Assembly (NCBI RefSeq): GCF_004745865.1
Contig: NZ_SRKZ01000004.1
Coordinates: 372,001-436,000, forward strand
Direction of reading: 5' to 3'
From: Hymenobacter wooponensis
GTDB taxonomy: Bacteria; Bacteroidota; Bacteroidia; Cytophagales; Hymenobacteraceae
Length of the DNA stretch: 64,000 nucleotides
Position numbers and translations under genes: made by a program. Numbering within the stretch: the stretch's first letter is position 1; each line of letters begins with the position of its first letter. This document shows positions 42,691 to 51,474 of the stretch, piece after piece. Under the pieces are notes generated by a model. That model ran no database searches, had not been told where the DNA came from, and saw only the letters and a list, made by a program, of their open reading frames with translations.

Positions 42691-42990
42691 TGTAAAAGCA
42701 AAACTACACATAGAAATTCTCCTACGTGCTTTCGCCACCCATAGTCACCCTAGCTAGGATGTAAACTTTCCGCTTTTTAAATGTCTTTATGGTTGAGCTA
42801 CAATATTTCATTGTAGGCTCTTAAGTTTTCCCTATACTCACACTTTCAAAGTTAACTATTCCCCTTCTTAACAGCCATTTGATGCCTTATTCGCATTTTA
42901 AATTGGTTTTTAAAGTGATTCTTCGCTAAATCCATTTATCACCCTTGTTCGTACGTTCCGTCAGTTCCTTTCACACCTTCTCCCGTTTGC
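42691..42990. other. AT-rich divergent spacer
   Basis: A 300-base spacer between the hydrolase and a plus-strand gene. It holds an imperfect hairpin at about 42795-42820 (GAGC-TACAAT with ATTGTA-G-GCTC). I see no ORF or clear promoter boxes. Confidence 0.45.
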
Positions 42991-43461
42991 ATGATTTTAA
43001 CTCTACCCGCTATTCGGGCTCAATTTCTAGCTAGCCCATCTCTCCTGCGTTTTCAGTGGAACACCACGTATACCAACCTGCAGGGTTTGCGGCAGAGCCT
43101 GGATTCTCTGGCCACACTCATTGAGCAGAAAAATATTCGTCAGGCACTGGTTGACATGAACGACCTTCCCAGCCTAGGCCTAGACGACCAGTTTTGGGTT
43201 ACGACTTCTTGGTTGCCCCGCATTGCGAAGGGTGGCATGCAGCGCGTGGCTCTGGTGCTACCAACGCACAACATGTACAATCAGCTAGTGGTTGAGAGCA
43301 TGGTGCGCGCTGAGCGTCAGATTATGAAGTACGACATCCAGTTTTTTTCCAGCACTGCCGAAGCCGCCGATTGGCTGGTAGGCGATCAGCCGCCCGTATT
43401 AGCAGCTCTGTACTCAGAGTGGCCCTACTCTGGTCACGTCAACACCGCACTAGCAAGCTAA
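42991..43461 (+). CDS. Hypothetical protein, possibly STAS-like
   Basis: The 156-residue cytosolic protein alternates strands and helices: FLASPSLLRFQWNTTYTN, QALVDMNDLPSLGLDDQFWV, VALVLPTHNMYNQLVV and IQFFSSTAEAADWL. This order resembles the SpoIIAA/STAS-like fold seen in small Bacteroidota hypothetical proteins, but no diagnostic motif supports a name. There is no signal peptide. The gene is monocistronic and convergent with the next gene. Confidence 0.6.
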   Translation: MILTLPAIRAQFLASPSLLRFQWNTTYTNLQGLRQSLDSLATLIEQKNIRQALVDMNDLPSLGLDDQFWVTTSWLPRIAKGGMQRVALVLPTHNMYNQLVVESMVRAERQIMKYDIQFFSSTAEAADWLVGDQPPVLAALYSEWPYSGHVNTALAS

Positions 43462-43549
43462 AGCACTCAAACTATAGGCGCTGGCTGGTACCCACTATGG
43501 GTAAGCAGCATGGTAAAAAGTGGGGTACCTGGCCAACTAAAGGAGTGGC

Positions 43550-44725
43550 CTAGAAGGCAACGTGTGCTGTTGACGAGCGAACAGAGGAATGAGTAGTAAC
43601 TGGGAATTCTGAATATAAAAGCAGCGCTTCGGCCAAAGGACTGACTGGTAAATTCGCGAATCGGACGCCATACCGAAGCTCCGTGGGCGTTTCAATCTCG
43701 CGGCGGCCTAGCTGTATGAGGCGCTGTAGCCGACGGGCATTGCGTAGGTCGCCGAGGGCCACGGCATCGGCGAAGGCGAAGGCATTGGCGGGAATACTAT
43801 AGCCCAACACGAGAGGGCCGCTGTCAAGGTCGCCGTAATTGGTAGTGTGTTGCCCTGCCCGCTCTTGATAGAGGCGCACTAGGCCTAAGTTGGTGCTAAA
43901 GTGCTGCTCATAGCGCTTATACTGCTCCTGAGCGAAAGCCAAGTCAAAGCGGGAGATAAACCAGATGCTCCAGCCCACCATAGAGCCACGAGGCTCTTCT
44001 TGAGGTTGCCCTTGCGCATCAACCTGAGAAACCAGTACCCCCGTATGCGCGTCTAGATACTGGCGCTTCGCCCTTGTTACCCACTGGTGACTAACGGACG
44101 CATACTCGCTACCCGTCAATTGGCTATGCAAAGCCAGTGAGGCCAGGGCAACCGTATTATCCGGCACCCAGCGCAGCCTAGGATACGACTCTAGGCAACC
44201 GCTTGCGTCCAGAGTGTAACGCCGATACAGCGCCCCCGACAAGGCATTGTGCAGCTCAGTGCGTGGCGAGGCAGGATCAAGCTCGCGCAGACAACCCAGC
44301 ATTAGATTCAGGTGCCCCAAATACAGTACTGAGCCAGTAGTGTCGGGGGCCGCACTTGCAGTAGCCCTATACTCAAATGCATCGCGCACGGGCGGCGTTA
44401 AGGCCTGCCCAATAGCCAGGTCAATATATCGTGCTGCTTCCGCCCTGAAAGCTGGCTGCTGAGCGGCCAAGTTGGCAAATGCATAGGCAGAGAACGAAAG
44501 AGTGAACAATTCCCACTCGGGGTTCTGCTGGCCAATAGCCGCTAGGGCAGTGCCAGGCCCAGTTCCTTCCTGTATCACTCGCTCTAGGTAAGCTACCCGC
44601 TTATGCAGTTCTGGCTGCTCAGGTGGCTCATACTGTCGCAAGCTCAGCAGCGTCCATGCTGTCATGAGGAAGAGGACCAGTAGGCCACTCTTTTTCCGCT
44701 TAATTAACAAGGCGCGAACCGTCAT
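43550..44725 (-). CDS. Membrane-anchored alpha/alpha-toroid protein
   Basis: The 391-residue protein has an N-terminal membrane anchor (residues 14-30) and a helical periplasmic domain. Segments such as LYLGHLNLMLGCLREL, RYTLDASGCLESYPRLRWVPDNTVALASLAL and GSMVGWSIWFISRFD look like the linalool dehydratase/isomerase-type alpha/alpha barrel. That assignment is by resemblance only, and activity on terpenes is not implied. It lies downstream of the XRE-S24 regulator gene on the same strand with 16 bases between, so they may be co-transcribed. Confidence 0.55.
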   Translation of the reverse strand: MTVRALLIKRKKSGLLVLFLMTAWTLLSLRQYEPPEQPELHKRVAYLERVIQEGTGPGTALAAIGQQNPEWELFTLSFSAYAFANLAAQQPAFRAEAARYIDLAIGQALTPPVRDAFEYRATASAAPDTTGSVLYLGHLNLMLGCLRELDPASPRTELHNALSGALYRRYTLDASGCLESYPRLRWVPDNTVALASLALHSQLTGSEYASVSHQWVTRAKRQYLDAHTGVLVSQVDAQGQPQEEPRGSMVGWSIWFISRFDLAFAQEQYKRYEQHFSTNLGLVRLYQERAGQHTTNYGDLDSGPLVLGYSIPANAFAFADAVALGDLRNARRLQRLIQLGRREIETPTELRYGVRFANLPVSPLAEALLLYSEFPVTTHSSVRSSTAHVAF

Positions 44726-44741
44726 AGCAGTAGCCGGGAGA

Positions 44742-45509
44742 CTAGGCTAATCGTGCCAGCACCTCTTCCAACTGCCGCTCTAGCTGGCTCACACGCTCTT
44801 CCAGCATTGCTGGTGCCCGCAGGTGGGTGCTAAAGCTGCCATGAACTTCCCACACTTCCAGGGCATCGGTCAGTAGTAGATCCTGCACAGGATAATCGGG
44901 GTTATCGGCTCGTAGTTTGAGCAATCCACCGGTTTTCTGTTCGCTCAGGCGGCGCACCAACAGACGGCTCTGGGTCACGAAGGCATAAAGACGCCCGACG
45001 TGCAGGCGGGGGCTGGCCTTATCAACGTGGCAGCAGAGCACTACGTCTTGGTGGCGCAGAGTAGGCTGCATATCGGCCCCGGCAATTTCAAACGCACGCG
45101 TAGTGGGGCCCAGATTGTGCGGAAAAGTGAGCGTTGTGAGCCCATCGATAAACGGCGTAGCGTGGTGTTGCACAATATACTCCAGCATACGCGTGGCCGG
45201 CACATACGGCGTCAGGTGCTGCTGCCGGTCGGCTTCGGCTAGCGGCGCGGCGGTTGGCGTTGTTCCTTTCTGCTTGTACAGGTCAAAATTGTAGAGCTCA
45301 TTTACGGTCAACTCTTTCGTAAGTAGCAAGTCAACCGACAAGCCAAAATGTTGAGCAATCTGAATCAGCGTCTCCATTTTTGGCTCTGAGCGCCCTTCCT
45401 CATAGGCTCCTACGCTAGGCCTAGCTAAGCCAAATAATTCGGCAAAAGCCGCCTGACTCAGCTTCTTGACTGTTCTTAGCTTCCTGATGTTCTTCCCAAC
45501 ATTCGACAT
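44742..45509 (-). CDS. XRE-family regulator with S24-like C-terminal domain
   Basis: The 255-residue protein has an N-terminal helix-turn-helix at about 8-62 (LRTVKKLSQAAFAELFGLARPSVGAYEEGRSEPKMETLIQIAQHFG). The C-terminal LexA/S24-type domain has AFEIAGADMQPTLRHQDVVLCCHVD (serine of the usual GDSM replaced by Asp) and RLYAFVTQSRLLVRRL, so self-cleavage is unlikely. A coiled coil at the end may aid dimerisation. It probably represses its own promoter through the palindrome at 45528-45542. The start at 45509 is chosen by homology. Confidence 0.85.
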   Translation of the reverse strand: MSNVGKNIRKLRTVKKLSQAAFAELFGLARPSVGAYEEGRSEPKMETLIQIAQHFGLSVDLLLTKELTVNELYNFDLYKQKGTTPTAAPLAEADRQQHLTPYVPATRMLEYIVQHHATPFIDGLTTLTFPHNLGPTTRAFEIAGADMQPTLRHQDVVLCCHVDKASPRLHVGRLYAFVTQSRLLVRRLSEQKTGGLLKLRADNPDYPVQDLLLTDALEVWEVHGSFSTHLRAPAMLEERVSQLERQLEEVLARLA

Positions 45510-45527
45510 AGAGCAAAAATATTTATA

Positions 45528-45542
45528 GCTCAAACTTTGAGC
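45528..45542. promoter_or_regulatory. Palindromic operator GCTCAAA-C-TTTGAGC
   Basis: A perfect 7-bp inverted repeat around one base lies 19 bases upstream of the XRE start codon. Half-site copies occur at 45511-45517 (GAGCAAA, reading TTTGCTC on the other strand) and 45620-45626 (TTTGAGC). The site probably binds the XRE protein and may also act on the divergent YbjN/PspA operon. Confidence 0.55.
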
Positions 45543-45706
45543 AATCAGCAAACTTTGTTTACAATTGCATCGTAAAGCTAATACATTCCTGCCAAGCCAG
45601 CTTACCATGCTTCTATTATTTTGAGCAATGACTCTATAACCGTTACACTGCTCAGCTTACCTCCCTTTAGTACCTTATCAGCCGATAAACTTCTACGCTC
45701 TTCTCA

Positions 45707-46105
45707 ATGGCCAACTCTTACTTTACTAAAATCAAGACCTACCTACTAGAGTTAGGTTTTGACATCCAGCACCAAGAAGAAGCCACCAATTTGTTGGTCG
45801 TTAGCAAGCCGGAGTTGGGCATTGAGCATCTGGTTATCGGGTGTGGAGAGCCGCTACTGATTATGGAGCAACACCTGCTGGATTTGCCCGGGCCTAGCTG
45901 TGAAGTGTACCAGCAGCTCCTCCAGAAAAACCGCGACATAATTCACGGCGCTTTTGTGCTTGACGACTCTGGTCGCAAAGTCATCTTCCGCGACACTCTC
46001 CAGTTAGAGCATCTGGACCGGCCCGAGCTGGAAGCAGTATTCAACTCGCTCAGCTTGCTACTCAGCGAGTTCAGCGACGAATTGATTGCCTTCTCAAAAG
46101 GCTAA
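45707..46105 (+). CDS. YbjN/secretion-chaperone-like protein
   Basis: The 132-residue cytosolic protein has the alpha/beta/beta/beta/alpha order of the YbjN and type III chaperone-like fold: YFTKIKTYLLELGFDIQHQEEATNLLVVS, then strands, then LLLSEFSDELI at the end. YbjN-type proteins are linked to stress responses and often stand near PspA. It is the first gene of the PspA-flotillin-ATPase run and divergent from the XRE regulator. Confidence 0.65.
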   Translation: MANSYFTKIKTYLLELGFDIQHQEEATNLLVVSKPELGIEHLVIGCGEPLLIMEQHLLDLPGPSCEVYQQLLQKNRDIIHGAFVLDDSGRKVIFRDTLQLEHLDRPELEAVFNSLSLLLSEFSDELIAFSKG

Positions 46106-46111
46106 CGCCTA

Positions 46112-46204
46112 GTGCGAAGCTCCAGCTTCGTAGCCCGTTGATCCGGCGCATTTCCCGCTTGCAGCAACGAGGAAAGGTACTATACGCGAAGCTGGAGCTC
46201 CGCC
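46112..46204. repeat. Intergenic inverted-repeat element
   Basis: CGAAGCT-CC-AGCTTCG at 46115-46130 is itself palindromic and pairs over distance with 46186-46202 (16 of 17 positions). A related short hairpin is at 62032-62050. It fills the gap between the YbjN-like gene and pspA. Confidence 0.6.
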
Positions 46205-46226
46205 CGACCTTCTATCACTTACGCTT

Positions 46227-46931
46227 ATGAATCTCTTCAACCGCATCTTCAAGATTGGCCAGGCCGAAGCCCATTCCGCCGTTAACCAACTTGAAGACCC
46301 CATCAAAATGACGGAGCAAGGCCTGCGCGACCTGCGCCAGGACCTTGACAAGAGCTTACAGGGCCTGGCTGAAGTGAAAGCCATGGCCATACGGGCTCGC
46401 AATGATGCTACGGCCGCCCGCTCCAAAGCCCTCGACTATGAAAGCAAAGCGGTTCTCCTGCTCCAACGTGCTCATAAAGGCGACTTGGCCCCGGCAGAAG
46501 CCGACCGCTTAGCCGGTGAAGCTTTGGTAAAGAAGGCGGAGCATGAAGCCCAAGCTATCCGCTCTACTTCTGAGCAAGAGAAGTTTGAGGGCTCTGCCAA
46601 CCAGCTAGAGCAGAACGTGCAGCAACTCAAGTCTACTATCAGCCAGTGGGAAAATGAGTTGAAAACGTTGAAGGCTCGCGTAACGGTGAGCACCGCTACC
46701 AAAACAATCAACCAACAGTTGGCTCAACTCGATTCATCAGGAACGGTAGCCCTACTAGAGCGCATGAAGGAAAAAGTAGCCGCAGAGGAAGCGCTGGCCG
46801 AATCGTACGGGCAGCTGGCGAATCAAAGCAAAACCATCGACCAAGAGATTGACAAAGCCCTAGGCCAGTCGGGGCGCGGTAGAGCTACTGAGGAGCTACA
46901 GGCCCTGAAAGCCAAGCTGGGGCTGGAATAG
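46227..46931 (+). CDS. pspA: PspA/IM30 family protein
   Basis: The 234-residue, almost entirely alpha-helical coiled-coil protein begins MNLFNRIFKIGQAEAHSAVNQLEDPIKM, the amphipathic helix and ESCRT-III-like start of the PspA/Vipp1 family. PspA binds stressed inner membrane and forms oligomers that limit leakage. Canonical pspF/B/C genes are absent. Here it stands with flotillin, a YqiJ-like protein and an AAA+ ATPase, an arrangement known from other phyla as an alternative membrane-stress module. Confidence 0.92.
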   Translation: MNLFNRIFKIGQAEAHSAVNQLEDPIKMTEQGLRDLRQDLDKSLQGLAEVKAMAIRARNDATAARSKALDYESKAVLLLQRAHKGDLAPAEADRLAGEALVKKAEHEAQAIRSTSEQEKFEGSANQLEQNVQQLKSTISQWENELKTLKARVTVSTATKTINQQLAQLDSSGTVALLERMKEKVAAEEALAESYGQLANQSKTIDQEIDKALGQSGRGRATEELQALKAKLGLE

Positions 46932-46980
46932 GCCTGCTAGCTTAACTATATACCTTTATATCAATCCACTCCATATCCTG

Positions 46981-47193
46981 ATGAACAAGCAAGAGCACTC
47001 CTTGAGAATTCTATCTGTAGTGCTGATAATTGGAGGCGTTGTGCTTCAGATTTTTCATACCACTGCTTATGGCAACGGGTATTTTTACACCCTGTTTGGG
47101 TTTATGTTTGGCTTAATTGCTTACATCAATTATTCAGCTAGGCTAAAAGCGGAAAACGCCGCCCTACAGCAACGGTTTGATGCTCGACAGTAG
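46981..47193 (+). CDS. Small two-span membrane protein
   Basis: The 70-residue protein has two transmembrane helices (about 8-28 and 34-52) and a charged C-terminal tail. No family is recognised. Tight position between pspA and the YqiJ-like gene suggests a membrane partner of PspA, a role filled elsewhere by PspB/PspC; that is only an inference from context. Confidence 0.6.
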   Translation: MNKQEHSLRILSVVLIIGGVVLQIFHTTAYGNGYFYTLFGFMFGLIAYINYSARLKAENAALQQRFDARQ

Positions 47194-47289
47194 TAATAAA
47201 ATCACTGCCCCGTTCCCATTGATTTTCCTGTTCTTGCCGGCGCTAAGCAACAGTTGGCGCTGCCCTCCTTCGGTTAGCTCTTTCCGGCC

Positions 47290-47943
47290 ATGACTGAACT
47301 TCTACACGCGGCAGTATCGCCCCCCAACCTCGCCCCCACGGCCCTGTTGGTATTCGTTCTGCTGTATTGGCTCACAATTCTGGCAGGAATCCTGGACCTC
47401 AAAACGGTAGATCTGAACATCGACCACGACGTAGATCTAGGCCACCATGCCGAGATCCATGCGCCAGAAATAGGCATCGGTTGGTTGAACCATGCTTTGG
47501 CTTTCTTGAACCTGGGCCGAATTCCATTGATGATGTTCCTCAGCTTTGTTGCCCTGCCCCTTTGGGTTGGGAGCATCTTGCTGAACTACTACCTCCACAA
47601 TGAGTCTGGCTTGCTAGGCCTAGTGTTCCTAATTCCCCTGCTAATTGGGAGCCTGCTGCTGGCCAAAGTTCTGACGATGCCTTTGGTGCACCTATATGCA
47701 GCCATGGAGAAAAGCCACGACAGCAGCGTCCGCCCGTTGGGTAAGGTATGCACCGTGTTGCTCCCCACTACGGCCTCCCGGCTAGGCCAGGCCAGTGTGC
47801 AACCGCTGAACGGCTCGCCCCTGATGCTAAACGTGCTGGCGGCCTCCCCTACTGCCGAGCTGCGCAAAGGCGACACAGCCTTGGTGATTGATTTCGATGA
47901 GCAACGGCGTTGTTATCTAATTGAGCCTTACGATATTCCTTAG
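47290..47943 (+). CDS. YqiJ-like membrane protein with OB fold
   Basis: The 217-residue protein has three or four transmembrane helices (about 15-40, 68-90, 100-125) and a C-terminal OB-fold domain (about 145-217, with GKVCTVLLPTTASRLGQASV and LVIDFDEQRRCYLIEP), as in NfeD/YqiJ proteins. NfeD-type proteins pair with flotillins in membrane microdomains, and a flotillin gene is two genes downstream. Confidence 0.82.
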   Translation: MTELLHAAVSPPNLAPTALLVFVLLYWLTILAGILDLKTVDLNIDHDVDLGHHAEIHAPEIGIGWLNHALAFLNLGRIPLMMFLSFVALPLWVGSILLNYYLHNESGLLGLVFLIPLLIGSLLLAKVLTMPLVHLYAAMEKSHDSSVRPLGKVCTVLLPTTASRLGQASVQPLNGSPLMLNVLAASPTAELRKGDTALVIDFDEQRRCYLIEPYDIP

Positions 47944-47982
47944 AGCAAAGCTCCTTACTGAGTCACTAAACGACAGGGTAGT

Positions 47983-48384
47983 ATGAATCAGGTATTTACA
48001 TCAAAGATCAGCTGGGGAATATTTGCACCACTGTTGAGTGGCCTAGGCTTCTTTTTACTCTTATCTTTCGTGCAGCAACGGTGGGGTGCTAGCCTAGTAG
48101 TGTTGGCAATAGCCGCATTTCTAGTGTATCTGTTGGTTCCTACCCGCTACACGCTCACCTCGCAGGAGTTAGTAATTATCTCAGGACCTATTCATAAACG
48201 CGTGCCACTCACTAGCATTACCAGTATTAGGCCAACGCGCAACCCTATCAGCTCCCCGGCCCTGTCGCTTGATCGACTGGAAGTTCGCTACGGCAAGTTC
48301 GACTTGGTCCTGATTTCCCCGGCCGACAAGGCTGGCTTTCTCGCCGCCCTGCATCAACTTATCCCAGCATTGCGCCATGATTGA
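47983..48384 (+). CDS. Membrane-anchored bacterial PH-domain protein
   Basis: The 133-residue protein has two N-terminal transmembrane helices (about 10-50), then a short PH-like beta domain: RYTLTSQELVIISGPIHKRVPLTSITSIRPTRNPISSPALSLDRLEVRYGKFDLVLISP. This is the bacterial PH (bPH) pattern. It probably acts at the inner membrane with the flotillin. Its last codons overlap the start of a 37-aa ORF. Confidence 0.78.
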   Translation: MNQVFTSKISWGIFAPLLSGLGFFLLLSFVQQRWGASLVVLAIAAFLVYLLVPTRYTLTSQELVIISGPIHKRVPLTSITSIRPTRNPISSPALSLDRLEVRYGKFDLVLISPADKAGFLAALHQLIPALRHD

Positions 48385-48490
48385 TCTGCTGCTGAATATA
48401 AAGGCCTTCTTGCATTGGCTGGGCCAATTTCTATTCGATGGAGCGCTGTCTGAGTTTTTTGACCGCATCGCCGAGCTGCTCTTTCCCTGA
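48377..48490 (+). CDS. 37-aa amphipathic small protein
   Basis: An ATG inside the last codons of the PH gene (overlap eight bases) opens a 37-codon frame, MIDLLLNIKAFLHWLG and so on, ending AELLFP. It is rich in Leu, Phe, Ile and Trp with spaced Asp/Glu, so it should form an amphipathic helix. The overlap implies translational coupling. No family is known. Confidence 0.45.
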   Translation: MIDLLLNIKAFLHWLGQFLFDGALSEFFDRIAELLFP

Positions 48491-48731
48491 GCCTGTGAGC
48501 TAATGCCTTTGCTCAGCACCTGTTGCTAGTGGAGGTCGGCAGAGTGCGGCCTTTTGCAAAACGACTAAGTCATATTCACCTTTATTTAGTACAAATATTA
48601 AACTACTCCCCCTTTTACTCTTACGTGTTGCTGTACCACTACTGCACTTACATTCATCCATAGCACTGGCCTAGAGGGCCCAGCCTCACCATTTACCTTC
48701 CTGATTGACTTAATCTCTACTCCCTACTTTC

Positions 48732-50900
48732 ATGTTAGAACAACTTTCCCTGGCGGTGATTATCATCGTCGCTGTCCTCGTATTGGGTTTTCTGGCCATT
48801 GTGGCCCGCATGTACCAAAAGGCTGTGCAAGGTGAGGCCCTAGTACGCACCGGCATGGGCGACACCAAGGTATCCTTTAGCGGCATCTTCGTGGTGCCTA
48901 TTCTCCATAAGCTGGAGGTGATGGACATCAAGCTGAAAACCATTGTCATCTCCCGGGCTGGCTCTGAAGGGCTAGTTTGCAAAGACAACCTGCGGGCTGA
49001 TGTGAAGGTGAACTTCTTCGTGCGGGTAAATAAAACGGAGCAGGATGTCATCAACGTGGCCCAGAGCATTGGTGCCCACCGTGCCTCCGACCCCGCCGCC
49101 CTAGAAAGCCTCTTTGACGCTAAATTCTCGGAAGCGCTCAAAACCGTGGGCAAGCACTTCGACTTCATTGAGCTCTACAACTCCCGCGAGCAGTTTAAGC
49201 AGCAAATCCTGACCATCATTGGCACCGACCTCAACGGCTACGTGCTCGACGACTGCGCTATTGACTACCTAGAACAAACCCCGCTCACGGCCCTGAACCA
49301 AGACAACATCTTGGACGCGGAAGGCATCAAGAAGATTATTGCCCTCACTTCGGAGCAGAAGATTCAGGCCAACTCCATTCAGCGCGAGCAGCAGAAAACT
49401 ATCAAGAAGCAAGACGTAGAGGCCCAAGAGACCATTCTGCAGCTCGAAAAGCAGCTGATTGAAAACCAGGAAAAGCAGAAGCGCGAAGTAGCCAACATCA
49501 AGGCGCGTGAGCTGGCTGAAACCGAAAAAGTATTGCAGGAGGAGCGCCTGAAAGGTGAGAAGGCCCGCATTGCTACTGAAGAGGAAGTACGCATTGCCGA
49601 GCAGAATCGCGACCGGCAGGTGCTAGTAGCTGAGCGCAACAAGCAGCGCACCGACGCCGTGGAAACCGAGCGCGTTGCTCAGGCCAAAGCGCTGGAAGCC
49701 AACGAGCGGGAGCGAATTGTGGCCCTAGCTCAGATTGAGAAGGAAAAGGCCCTGGAAGAAGAGCGCAAGAACATCCAAACCATTATCCGGGAGCGAATCA
49801 CGGTAGAGAAGGCCACCGTGCAGGAAGAAGAAAAGATCAAGGACACCCGCGCTCAGGCCCAGGCCGACCGCGAAAAGCTGGTAGCCCTTACCGCCGCCAA
49901 GCAGCAAGCCGAAGCCGCTACGGTAGCCCTCGTGGGCAATGCCGATATGGAGAAGCAAGCCGCCGAGTTCCGCGCCAAGCAAGCCCTGATTGACGCCGAA
50001 GCCGAAAAAGCTTCCGCCGAGTTCAAGGCTCAGGCTATCCGTACTCTGGCTGAAGCGGAAGCCAGTAAAGCCGCCGCCGTAGGCCTAGCCGAAGCCCAGG
50101 TAATGCAGGCTAAAGCCACTGCTCGCCAGAAAGAAGGCGAAACCCAGGCCACCGTGCTCCAGCTCACCGCTGCCGCCGAAGCACAAGCCATCCAAGCCAA
50201 AGCTGGCGCTCAGGCAGAAGCCGACGAGAAGCTAGGCCTGGTAGCCGCTAAAGTAAACCGCGAGAAAGGCCTGGCTGACGCCGACATCATCCAGGCCAAA
50301 GCTGAAGCCGATCAGAAGAAAGGCCTCGCCGAAGCCGCCGTATCGGAGCAGAAATTCGCGGTTGAAGCCAAGGGCATCGAAGCCAAAGCCGACGCCATGA
50401 AGAAGCTCGACGGCGTGGGCAAAGACCACGAGGAGTTCAAGCTGCGCCTCGACAAGGAGAAGTCGGTGGAGCTGGCCCAGATCAGCATCCAGAAGGACAT
50501 TGCCGCCTCCCAGGCCGATGTTATCGGCGAAGCTCTCAAAGCCGCCAAAATCGACATTGTGGGTGGCGAAACGATGTTCTTCGACCAGATCATCGGCTCC
50601 ATCACGAAAGGCAAAATGGTTGACCGCGCCGTGCACAACTCCGAAGTGCTGGGCACCGTGAAAGACGCCTTCTTCTCCCTCGACGGGGGTGGCGACTTCA
50701 AAACCAACCTCCGACGCTTCGTGGATCAGTTTGGCCTGAGCTCCGAGGACATGAAGAACCTCAGCGTCTCAGCCCTACTGCTGAAGATGATGAACCAAGC
50801 CGGCGACGACGCCACCCGTGCCACCATCACCCAGCTAGCCGGCACCGCTACGGCTCTGGGTATTAGTGATAAGCCAGCGAAGATGCTAGAGCTGAGGTAA
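48732..50900 (+). CDS. Flotillin (YqiK-like) with long coiled coil
   Basis: The 722-residue protein has an N-terminal membrane helix (5-28), then an SPFH/band-7 domain (about 30-200, with GFLAIVARMYQKAVQGEALVRTG), a very long Ala/Glu/Lys coiled coil (about 210-600), and a C-terminal oligomerisation region (about 610-722). Flotillins scaffold membrane microdomains. The YqiJ partner is upstream and the large AAA+ ATPase downstream. The downstream inverted repeat abuts its TAA directly. Confidence 0.92.
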   Translation: MLEQLSLAVIIIVAVLVLGFLAIVARMYQKAVQGEALVRTGMGDTKVSFSGIFVVPILHKLEVMDIKLKTIVISRAGSEGLVCKDNLRADVKVNFFVRVNKTEQDVINVAQSIGAHRASDPAALESLFDAKFSEALKTVGKHFDFIELYNSREQFKQQILTIIGTDLNGYVLDDCAIDYLEQTPLTALNQDNILDAEGIKKIIALTSEQKIQANSIQREQQKTIKKQDVEAQETILQLEKQLIENQEKQKREVANIKARELAETEKVLQEERLKGEKARIATEEEVRIAEQNRDRQVLVAERNKQRTDAVETERVAQAKALEANERERIVALAQIEKEKALEEERKNIQTIIRERITVEKATVQEEEKIKDTRAQAQADREKLVALTAAKQQAEAATVALVGNADMEKQAAEFRAKQALIDAEAEKASAEFKAQAIRTLAEAEASKAAAVGLAEAQVMQAKATARQKEGETQATVLQLTAAAEAQAIQAKAGAQAEADEKLGLVAAKVNREKGLADADIIQAKAEADQKKGLAEAAVSEQKFAVEAKGIEAKADAMKKLDGVGKDHEEFKLRLDKEKSVELAQISIQKDIAASQADVIGEALKAAKIDIVGGETMFFDQIIGSITKGKMVDRAVHNSEVLGTVKDAFFSLDGGGDFKTNLRRFVDQFGLSSEDMKNLSVSALLLKMMNQAGDDATRATITQLAGTATALGISDKPAKMLELR

Positions 50901-50941
50901 CCCCACCCCCCGGCCCCCTCCCCTCCGGGAGAGGGGGAGCC
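50900..50941 (+). repeat. Left 42-bp inverted repeat
   Basis: A very GC-rich C-run/G-run sequence that is the exact reverse complement of 51475-51516. Its inner part (CCCTCC...GGGAG) is also self-complementary and can fold as a hairpin after the flotillin stop. Confidence 0.95.
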
Positions 50942-51046
50942 ACGGCGGCATAGATGCATGCTTTATCCTGATTCGAAAGTATAGATCAAATATTTCCGTT
51001 GATCGTGGAAACTGATTCTGATGAACACTCACCCTATCCCTTTGGC

Positions 51047-51427
51047 ATGTATACCACTGATGCTAAGCAATGGGCTAAGAGTTCAAAGGAGTATGCTCGG
51101 GCTAATCGTAAAGATCCGACTCCAGCTGAAAAGCATTTATGGCAAGAACTGCGCGCTCACAAGTTGGGCGTGCAGTTTCGCCGTCAGCATGCCATCCAGC
51201 AGTTTATTGTTGACTTCGTATGCTTGCAGGCTTGGCTGATTATTGAAGTCGATGGCAGCATCCACGATGATGTAAGCCAAGCCGAATATGATGGCGGCCG
51301 GACGCATGACTTACAGGAAGCGGGCTTTCTGGTCCTGCGCTTCACGAACGAAGACGTGTTACACAATACGCCGCAGGTTTTGCACACCATCATTGAGCAC
51401 CTAAAAATGCTCCTCCCAACTTATTAA
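51047..51427 (+). CDS. DUF559 endonuclease-domain protein
   Basis: The 126-residue protein has the DUF559 (Vsr-like, PD-(D/E)XK) pattern: ARANRKDPTPAEKHLWQELRAHKLGVQFRRQHAI, FIVDFVCLQAWLIIEVDGSIHD (catalytic Asp and Glu) and TNEDVL. The family resembles very-short-patch repair nucleases. The start at MYTTDAK is chosen; a TTG-initiated extension to 50999 is possible. GC is lower than in its two neighbours, and it lies between perfect inverted repeats. Confidence 0.88.
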   Translation: MYTTDAKQWAKSSKEYARANRKDPTPAEKHLWQELRAHKLGVQFRRQHAIQQFIVDFVCLQAWLIIEVDGSIHDDVSQAEYDGGRTHDLQEAGFLVLRFTNEDVLHNTPQVLHTIIEHLKMLLPTY

Positions 51428-51474
51428 GAGTAGCTTCCCAGCTTCTCAACACTATAATCCACCCACTTACGTCA

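Noticed and set aside
43550..44725. Terpene-processing linalool dehydratase
   Set aside because: Only the fold pattern resembles that family. There is no terpene context, so the activity is not claimed.
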